Shown here: piece after piece, positions 58,494 through 64,000 of the stretch
Layout of the letters: each line of letters opens with the position of its first letter
Position numbering within the stretch: the first letter of the stretch is position 1
Assembly (NCBI RefSeq): GCF_000986785.1
Contig: NZ_LAYY01000006.1
Location: 62,001 to 126,000 of the forward strand
Length of the DNA stretch: 64,000 bases
Direction of reading: 5' to 3'
From: Mesobacillus campisalis
Lineage (GTDB): Bacteria; Bacillota; Bacilli; Bacillales; Cytobacillaceae
The notes under the pieces: model-generated
What the model was told of the DNA's origin: nothing
The model's input: the letters and a program-made list of their open reading frames with translations, nothing else
Database searches by the model: none
Made by a program: the position numbers and the translations under genes

Positions 58494-59018
58494 TTAATCC
58501 GTCTTGAACTTGTACCGCAAAATGGCTGCGAGTCCTGCTCCATGATTGAATTCGCCGTTTTCAACCAGCTCCTTCAATTCCTCCATGGTCAACTCGTGCA
58601 CCTCCAGCTGTTCGCTGTTCTCCAAATGCTGTCCCTTTGCTACCAGCCCGGCAGCCGCGAACAGATAAATCTCCTCGCTTGTCGATCCAGGGGAAGGATA
58701 GAAACTCCCCAACTCCAGCCAGTGTTCAGCCGCATAGCCGGTTTCTTCCACTAGTTCCTGCTTCGCCGCTTCAAGCGGATCATTGCCTTCTTCGATCATT
58801 CCTGCGGGAAGCTCCCACTGCCAGCTTTTAAAAGCATGGCGGTACTGCTTCAGGCAGACGACTTTGTGGTCGGGAGTAATCGGCAGGATGCACACTCCCT
58901 TGGCAAAATTCAGATAAGAAAAGGTTTTATCATCGCCATCAGGAAGTGTCACCTGGTCGACAACCACCTGAAACCGATCGACCTTCACGCTGACGCTGCT
59001 GTTCAATTTCCAAGTCAA
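58494..59018 (-). CDS. nudF: Nudix hydrolase, ADP-ribose pyrophosphatase type (NudF-like)
   Basis: 174 residues. N-terminal beta-strands (VSVKVDRFQVVVDQVTLPDG) then WELPAGMIEEGNDPLEAAKQ and ELVEETGY, the Nudix box region. Compared with the consensus G-x5-E-x7-R-E-U-x-E-E, the first Glu is Asn and the Arg is Gln, while the metal-binding ELVEE is kept. The preceding GSFYPSPGSTSEEIYLF segment after the box fits ADP-ribose pyrophosphatases. ATG at 59018. Activity is likely but may be altered by the box changes. Confidence 0.88.
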   Translation of the reverse strand: MTWKLNSSVSVKVDRFQVVVDQVTLPDGDDKTFSYLNFAKGVCILPITPDHKVVCLKQYRHAFKSWQWELPAGMIEEGNDPLEAAKQELVEETGYAAEHWLELGSFYPSPGSTSEEIYLFAAAGLVAKGQHLENSEQLEVHELTMEELKELVENGEFNHGAGLAAILRYKFKTD

Positions 59019-59049
59019 AAATCCTCACCTCAAGTTTTTCATCCATTCC

Positions 59050-60888
59050 TCAGCCTATTTCTTCGGCAAGCAACGTTTCGCATTCTTCCACATTATACGT
59101 CAATTCAATCATATTGATAAACGGTTCGACAAACTGGGGATCAAATTGCCTGCCCGACCATTTCCGCAGCTCGGCAATACCTTCTGCGAATGTTTTCGTT
59201 TGCTGGTAAGGCCTTTCCGTTGTCATCGCATCAAACGAGTCGATAATGCAAAGAATCCGGGCCAGCTTTGGAATCGTTTTTCCTTTCAGTCCATATGGGT
59301 AGCCTTTCCCGTCATAGCGTTCATGATGGAGTTCCACAAGCGGGACAAGGTCTTCAAGCTTTTTATCGATGGAGATGATCTCTTTTCCCCAGGTGACATG
59401 CTTTTTCATGATTTCCCATTCATGGGCCTCAAGCTTGCCTTTTTTATTTAAAATATCCCGCGGAATCTCAATTTTGCCGATATCATGGACGAGGGCACCC
59501 AGTATCAATGTTTTGCGTTCATGGTCACTCAGATTCAGCTTCTTTGAAAAATCAACGGCATATTGATAAACACGTTTACTGTGGCGGTAGGTATAGACAT
59601 CCTTGGAAAGGAACATCTTCAGCTGATGTTCCGCCTCCGCCAGCTCCTTCTCAAGGTTCAGCGACCGCTGAACCGAATAATCGGTATGCTCATTATAGAT
59701 TTGCACAAGGTTTTTACCTTGATCCTTCGTGGAATACAAGGCTTGGTCGGCTTTATTCAGAAGTTCTGTAGTATTGAGCGTCTCCTTTTCCCATTCCGCG
59801 ATACCCGCAGAAAAGGATAAACAGCCATAAGGCAGGGATTCGACCCCTTTAAAATGAGTATTATTCGTTTTTTTGCGGACATCATTCAAAAACTTAAAAG
59901 CATCCTGGCTGTTTGTGTTTGGCATCAGGAAGGAAAATTCCTCTCCCCCATAGCGGGCCACAGAGTAGCCTTTGCTTTCGGCTTCTTTTTTAATCAGAGC
60001 ACCAAACTCTTTCAAAACCTGGTCACCGCGGATGTGACCGAAGAGATCATTGTACTTTTTGAAATCATCAATATCAATCAGGGCGACACTAAGAGGCTTC
60101 TCCGACTCGCGGGCCGCAGTCAATTCCTTTTCCAGCAGCTCCTTGAAGTACCCGTGGTTGTTCAAGCCGGTAAGGAAATCCTTATTCGCTTTGTCCGCCA
60201 CCTCTTTATACAATTCAAAATGCTGCTTGAACGCCTGCGACAGCAGGAAAGCAATGCAGGCAAACAGGAAGAGGCCGAACAGGTTTTGGGCGTGGAGGAG
60301 GATCATCAGGACTAGGGAGAGAAGCAGGGTGCTTAAATAGGTGGCTAAGCTATCTTTAATCATTTCCTTTAAAGCTCTGCCAAGGCTGTCTTTGTCGGAA
60401 AGTAAAAAGTAGATGCCAACTAGAAGGACATTGACCGAATAATAGGTTCCTAATGCTGATATATACGGGATCAGGTTTTTTAAATGGACATTGCCTACCT
60501 CTCCCCCCGTAAAAATAAAGGTGTAGGAAGAGCTTATAATCATGAAAGAATAGATGGCAAAATTAAGAAGGTGCTTCCACCAAGCGCTCTCTCTTTGGGT
60601 GAAGGCGAAAATGCTTGCGTTTAAAAACAGGACTACAAGAGTTGTATCAACACCGTAGAGAAAAAGGCTGGCCAAAAAAACGGTTGAGTCCATTGATAGA
60701 GTATTGCCTTTTGGAGGCAGCTGTATATGGAAATGATTAAGCGCTAAAACAGATCCTGTTAGGGCAAAAAGGGTTACCCACTCGGAAGTAGTATATGGTT
60801 TTAACTCAAGGGAAAGAAAGAAAGCTATAATGCCCAGGAAGGATATAGAGAAAATGTATATATTTAATCTATTGCTTAATAAACGCAT
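59050..60888 (-). CDS. Membrane GGDEF / HD-GYP protein of c-di-GMP turnover
   Basis: 612 residues from ATG at 60888. Six or more N-terminal helices (about 8-220) form a sensor, followed by GGDEF (active-type RYGGEEFSF at about 312-320; no RxxD I-site just upstream) and HD-GYP (VHDIGKIEIP at about 467-476, HHERYDGKGYPYG at about 521-533). Both catalytic motifs look intact, so it could make and degrade c-di-GMP. It is the last gene of an operon with a DUF5317 gene and a tiny membrane peptide gene. A hairpin lies in the 60-base leader, and the ribosome site (GTGGTGA) is weak. Confidence 0.92.
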   Translation of the reverse strand: MRLLSNRLNIYIFSISFLGIIAFFLSLELKPYTTSEWVTLFALTGSVLALNHFHIQLPPKGNTLSMDSTVFLASLFLYGVDTTLVVLFLNASIFAFTQRESAWWKHLLNFAIYSFMIISSSYTFIFTGGEVGNVHLKNLIPYISALGTYYSVNVLLVGIYFLLSDKDSLGRALKEMIKDSLATYLSTLLLSLVLMILLHAQNLFGLFLFACIAFLLSQAFKQHFELYKEVADKANKDFLTGLNNHGYFKELLEKELTAARESEKPLSVALIDIDDFKKYNDLFGHIRGDQVLKEFGALIKKEAESKGYSVARYGGEEFSFLMPNTNSQDAFKFLNDVRKKTNNTHFKGVESLPYGCLSFSAGIAEWEKETLNTTELLNKADQALYSTKDQGKNLVQIYNEHTDYSVQRSLNLEKELAEAEHQLKMFLSKDVYTYRHSKRVYQYAVDFSKKLNLSDHERKTLILGALVHDIGKIEIPRDILNKKGKLEAHEWEIMKKHVTWGKEIISIDKKLEDLVPLVELHHERYDGKGYPYGLKGKTIPKLARILCIIDSFDAMTTERPYQQTKTFAEGIAELRKWSGRQFDPQFVEPFINMIELTYNVEECETLLAEEIG

Positions 60889-60915
60889 AATCACCACTCG
60901 CAATATAATATTTAA

Positions 60916-60940
60916 GGAGAAGTTAAATGATAACTCCTCC
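60916..60940 (-). promoter_or_regulatory. mRNA hairpin before the GGDEF/HD-GYP gene
   Basis: On the minus-strand transcript GGAGGAGTTA and TAACTTCTCC pair over ten steps with one G-U, around TCATT. The 5' arm contains an SD-like GGAGGAG. No U-run, so it is not a terminator; it may act on mRNA stability or translation. Confidence 0.4.
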
Positions 60941-60950
60941 CTACTAACTA

Positions 60951-61052
60951 TTATAGTATTTTATAGCCAGAAGTTAATGCAATAATTACTGAGCCCAGAA
61001 TAACCGCATTCATTAAAAGGTTTGTTACTTTAATACCTTGGAATTTCTTCAT
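60951..61052 (-). CDS. 33-residue membrane peptide, translationally coupled
   Basis: Reads MKKFQGIKVTNLLMNAVILG then SVIIALTSGYKIL: a short basic start and one hydrophobic helix. The ATG at 61052 is one base past the stop of the DUF5317 gene (TAAT-ATG), and the site AAAGGAGGTGA lies within the last codons of that gene, an excellent match. It sits between DUF5317 and the GGDEF/HD-GYP gene, so it is made with both and could modulate the sensor in the membrane. Too short for usual gene finders. Confidence 0.7.
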   Translation of the reverse strand: MKKFQGIKVTNLLMNAVILGSVIIALTSGYKIL

Positions 61053-61053
61053 A

Positions 61054-61644
61054 TTAATTCACCTCCTTTTGAAGCAAGCCAGTATCTGCGTCCTTTTCTG
61101 AATTTTTATCTCCGACCATTAGGTGCTGGATAAAAATGAATATGCCAATATTCATTATAATATCCCCAATCGATATGACTTGGGTGCGGGGATAAGGTGC
61201 GGATAATGGAATTATATCGCCCAGGAAACCAAGCTTTGTGGTTTCTGAAAGCAAGAAATGTTTTCCATATAATCCTTGTTTAAGAGTCTCAACATAATAA
61301 GGATCCAAAACAGCTGCAGCCTCGACTGAAACTGGCATCCTTCCTCCGTTGGCTGCCATGACCAGGAAGTTTAAGAGTACGCCTATAAAAATAACCATGA
61401 ACCCGTGATGGGTACGGTTTAAATACAGGAACCACAGCCCCACGACATAAACCAAGATAAAAATATACCCGCTCAAATTACCCAACAGGCTGATTTTATT
61501 TTGCAGTGAAAACACAGCAATTTGCAGAATCAGAAGCAGTGGAAAAACCAAGCCGCCTTTTAATTTGAGCTCGGCCAACCCTTTTAAATTTCCTTTACGC
61601 AAGAAGCCGACAATAAATGCAAGAATAATTCCGTCAAATACCAA
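61054..61644 (-). CDS. DUF5317 family membrane protein
   Basis: 196 residues with five or six helices. Family features: a glycine-rich opening GIILAFIVGFLRKGNLKGLA, the conserved NGGRMPVSVEAA segment (Asn-Gly-Gly-Arg-Met-Pro), LGDIIPL and a late SIGDIIMNIGIFIFIQHLM. DUF5317 genes commonly accompany HD-GYP or GGDEF genes. Function is unknown; the NGGRMP loop may bind a ligand. TTG start at 61644 with GGTGG nine bases upstream; no ATG fits. Confidence 0.8.
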   Translation of the reverse strand: MVFDGIILAFIVGFLRKGNLKGLAELKLKGGLVFPLLLILQIAVFSLQNKISLLGNLSGYIFILVYVVGLWFLYLNRTHHGFMVIFIGVLLNFLVMAANGGRMPVSVEAAAVLDPYYVETLKQGLYGKHFLLSETTKLGFLGDIIPLSAPYPRTQVISIGDIIMNIGIFIFIQHLMVGDKNSEKDADTGLLQKEVN

Positions 61645-62005
61645 AAATGTTTACCACCATTCTTAAAGGGATAGGTATTTATGTTGTGACTTACAAATAA
61701 CGACAGATAGTATCTTCATCATAATCGTAAATTCCACCAAAGTTCAATCACTTTTTGTAATTTTCATAAATTGTATAAATATAGCAATTTATCCGGTGTA
61801 ATTGGAAACTTTTAATAGAATGGTCTCCGCCTTAAGCCCTAGATTTTATTACAATTGTGGTCTGTGGAAAAAAGGGAATGAATCATGTATTGTTGAATTA
61901 AAGAGGGAGAACGCCCTTTTTGACATTTTTTTGCCACCAGACGAAACATTGGTTCCCCTTTATTCGTATGAATAAGAAGGAACTTACGTAAGGAGTCGAT
62001 ACAGA
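61645..62005. other. Divergent promoter region, about 360 bases
   Basis: AT-rich spacer between the divergent DUF5317 operon and xpaC. TTGACA occurs near 61919 but no good -10 was found at the right distance. No open frame with a ribosome site and no strong hairpin was seen. Confidence 0.5.
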
Positions 62006-63025
62006 ATGAATTCGTTTCTGTCGTTTTTATTCAAGACAGCTCTGGCTGTCCCGTCCGCCATTACGATTTGGACGCTAAGCTATTTTGCTTTCTACAATAC
62101 ATTTTTCATCTCATCTGCAGCTGCGCTCGGAGGCGGGGCGCTGATTTACTGGCTGGCTTCCCTCTATTCGGACTCCCGCTTTCTCAAAAAAAACGGGCTG
62201 AGCCGAAAGGAATACAGGTATATAAAAAAGAATCTTGAAGAAGCGAAGAAAAAAATCTCGCGCTTGCACAAGCTGCTGTTTTCGATTCGCCATCTGCCTT
62301 CCTTAAAGGAAAGGATCGAATTGCTCCGGATGATCCGCAAAATTTATGCATTGACCAAAAAAGAGCCAAAGCGGTTTTATCAAGCGGAAAGGTTCTATTT
62401 TTCCCATCTTGATTCCGTTCTTGAACTTACCGAGAAATATGAATTTCTCTCATCACAGCCTAAAAAGAACCGTGACCTTGACTGGTCACTGAATGAAACC
62501 AGGAAAACCTTGTCCGAGTTGAGCAGGCTGATTGAAAAGGATTTATACCAGGTAATCGAGAATGATCTTGACACTCTTAATTTTGAAATCGATGTGGCGA
62601 AACACTCCATTAAGACATCGCGAGGCTTGGAGAGCGAACGGTCAGTCCCTGAAGGGCTTAACTCGGGTAAAAAGAAAGGGATCCAGATTCCCGGCCGGAA
62701 AGCAGCTGAGGATGCCATGGCCGCTTTGGAAGCCGCCCGGGCGCGGAATAAAGCAGCTGAAGAGGAAAAGAGCCGCGAGAAGCCTGTCGAAGCAGAAAAC
62801 GGCAGCAAGATACAAGCCGAAGCAGACAGCGATGAAAAATGGGAAGAATTCAAAAGGAAGCATGCCAATCAGAACAAGAATGAAACTCATGGTTCAGGGA
62901 CAGAGGAAAACACTGGACCAAGATTTTACATCAACACCAAACGGGAAGAGAAAGTGGAAGTGAAGATTTCCCTGGGTACCCGTGAAGAAAGATACAAGGA
63001 CAAAAACAGGAGGTTTCCCGAATGA
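62006..63025 (+). CDS. xpaC: XpaC family protein
   Basis: 339 residues. Two N-terminal membrane helices (about 5-52), then a long coiled-coil domain ([40 protein letters not shown]) typical of XpaC, named for 5-bromo-4-chloroindolyl phosphate hydrolysis in B. subtilis; the true function is unknown. The C-terminal third is charged and low-complexity ([20 protein letters not shown]). It overlaps telA by four bases (ATGA), the conserved pairing of these families, linked to envelope stress and toxic anion resistance. Confidence 0.9.
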   Translation: MNSFLSFLFKTALAVPSAITIWTLSYFAFYNTFFISSAAALGGGALIYWLASLYSDSRFLKKNGLSRKEYRYIKKNLEEAKKKISRLHKLLFSIRHLPSLKERIELLRMIRKIYALTKKEPKRFYQAERFYFSHLDSVLELTEKYEFLSSQPKKNRDLDWSLNETRKTLSELSRLIEKDLYQVIENDLDTLNFEIDVAKHSIKTSRGLESERSVPEGLNSGKKKGIQIPGRKAAEDAMAALEAARARNKAAEEEKSREKPVEAENGSKIQAEADSDEKWEEFKRKHANQNKNETHGSGTEENTGPRFYINTKREEKVEVKISLGTREERYKDKNRRFPE

Positions 63026-64000
63026 GTGAAAATAATCCAGACCTGCTGAAGAATACAGGCAACCTAATGGACGACATGCTTGCCAATCCATTTGGTGAGG
63101 AAAGCCCGGAACTGCAGCTGCAGCCTGCGCGCAAGACGGAGGATGCCAAGCCAGTCAGGCTGATTGACGTGATTCCCGAGGAAAACAGGGCCAAGGCGAT
63201 TCAGCTTTCCCAGCAAATCGACCCGGCCAATCACCAGGCGATGATTTCGTACGGCACCCAGGCGCAAGGGAAGCTGCTGTCCTTTTCGCACACAATGCTT
63301 GAGCATGTGCAGAAGAAGGATGTTGGTGAGGTCGGCGAAATCATCAATGACCTGATGAAACGCCTTAAGGAGGTCAGCCCGGACGAGCTCAAGCAGGATA
63401 AGCCATCCTTTTTCGGCCGAATGTTCGGCAAGCTTTCCGGGTCCATCCAGGAAGTGCTGTCGAAATACCAGAAAACCGGGGCACAAATTGACCGCATATC
63501 TGTAAAATTGGACCGCAGCAAAAATGTGCTGCTGTCCGATATCGCGATGCTTGAGAAGCTGTATGAACACAACAAGGAATACTTCAACGCCCTGAATATC
63601 TACATTGCTGCCGGTGAACTGAAGCTTGAGGAACTGAACAATAAGACGATTCCGGAGCTGAAGAAAGCAGCCGCGGCGACCCAGGACCAGATGAAGTTCC
63701 AGGAAGTTAACGACATGATCCAGTTTGCCGACCGTCTCGACAAACGGCTTCATGATTTGAAACTAAGCCGGGAGATCACAATCCAGAGTGCGCCGCAAAT
63801 CCGACTGATCCAGAATACGAACCAGGCGCTGGTTGAAAAAATCCAGTCTTCCATCATGACCGCCATTCCGCTGTGGAAAAACCAGGTGGCCATTGCCTTG
63901 ACCCTGATCCGCCAGCGCCATGCGGTCGAGGCGCAGAAACAGGTTTCCAAGACAACAAACGAGCTTCTCTTGAAGAATGCCGAAATGCTTAAGAGCAACA
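63022..64000 (+). CDS. TelA family toxic-anion resistance protein, truncated by window edge
   Basis: 326 codons present; the gene continues beyond the right edge. It begins [20 protein letters not shown] and continues [13 protein letters not shown]; helical TelA regions such as [60 protein letters not shown] and [20 protein letters not shown] are clear. TelA/YaaN proteins are linked to tellurite, nisin and other envelope-active stress. ATG overlaps the xpaC stop; AACAGGAGG lies upstream. Long open frames on the opposite strand here are shadows. Confidence 0.92.
   Translation, partial: MSENNPDLLKNTGNLMDDMLANPFGEESPELQLQPARKTEDAKPVRLIDVIPEENRAKAIQLSQQIDPANHQAMISYGTQAQGKLLSFSHTMLEHVQKKDVGEVGEIINDLMKRLKEVSPDELKQDKPSFFGRMFGKLSGSIQEVLSKYQKTGAQIDRISVKLDRSKNVLLSDIAMLEKLYEHNKEYFNALNIYIAAGELKLEELNNKTIPELKKAAAATQDQMKFQEVNDMIQFADRLDKRLHDLKLSREITIQSAPQIRLIQNTNQALVEKIQSSIMTAIPLWKNQVAIALTLIRQRHAVEAQKQVSKTTNELLLKNAEMLKSN

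Noticed and set aside
63064-63753. Open frame of 229 codons on the minus strand
   Set aside because: Antisense to telA, which is supported by a ribosome site, overlap with xpaC and family motifs.
1-64000. Prophage, integrated element with attachment sites, rRNA or tRNA genes
   Set aside because: No integrase, terminase or structural phage gene, no transposase, no tRNA cloverleaf and no rRNA sequence were found on either strand.

Overview
The window looks like chromosome of a Bacillaceae species (Bacillus, Mesobacillus or Cytobacillus type). The evidence is strong AGGAGG ribosome sites with frequent TTG and GTG starts, an eps-type exopolysaccharide operon led by a BY-kinase module, a ComK-family regulator, IDEAL-domain proteins, a preQ1-I riboswitch, Fur boxes of the 7-1-7 type, a 6S-like RNA and paired xpaC/telA genes. 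There are no rRNA or tRNA genes, prophage, insertion sequence or CRISPR array. The species cannot be fixed from the sequence alone.

Region 1 (1-22.9 kb): after a truncated DUF2207 gene comes one 19.6-kb polysaccharide operon on the plus strand. A chain-length/kinase/phosphatase module (epsA, epsB, ywqE) is followed by an untranslated stretch that matches the EAR (epsC) antitermination RNA in position and folding. Next come nucleotide-sugar genes, a pyruvyltransferase, a flippase, a polymerase, three GT4 glycosyltransferases and an initiating sugar-1-phosphate transferase. The sugar genes make up two complete routes. EpsC, EpsN, EpsM and EpsL equivalents give UDP-N,N'-diacetylbacillosamine and load it on undecaprenyl phosphate. 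WbpA, WbpB, WbpE, WbpD and WbpI equivalents give UDP-2,3-diacetamido-2,3-dideoxy-mannuronic acid. A strong intrinsic terminator lies inside the operon over the stop codon of the 2-epimerase gene, which fits EAR-type antitermination. A strong bidirectional terminator ends the operon. Convergent genes encode a secreted helical protein and an LCP ligase-like protein that could attach the polymer to the wall.

Region 2 (23-34 kb): a 1095-residue fusion of GH18-like, NodB deacetylase and GT2 synthase domains, then small stress and envelope genes: GH73 glucosaminidase, M50-like membrane protein lacking the catalytic Glu, MFS transporter, Hsp20, SGNH hydrolase and a DUF2512 protein. A 6S-like RNA gene lies here. 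Perfect palindromic repeats with core GTGCCTGACCCC sit just 3' of genes.

Region 3 (34-50 kb): three near-identical DoxX genes, each behind the same unusual promoter (TGTGA-N6-TCAC dyad centred 36.5 bp upstream of an extended -10). Around them are FetAB-type ABC genes, a type VII secretion-like toxin cluster split by an AtoE transporter gene, queF under a preQ1 riboswitch, a GT2 enzyme, an oxidoreductase and a sporulation-type sensor kinase. A non-coding array of about eleven TTTGTCGTAAG motifs spaced about 21 bp lies before atoE and is the most unexplained element of the window.

Region 4 (49-64 kb): a MerR/TipAS regulator with its own 19-bp-spacer promoter, a Fur-controlled haem monooxygenase, a formimidoylglutamase-like enzyme, secreted hydrolases, a ComK-like regulator, gtaB, a Fur-controlled IDEAL-domain protein, a Nudix hydrolase, a c-di-GMP operon (DUF5317, a 33-residue membrane peptide, GGDEF/HD-GYP), and xpaC with a truncated telA at the right edge. 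Several small genes of 33 to 59 codons with good ribosome sites are annotated throughout.
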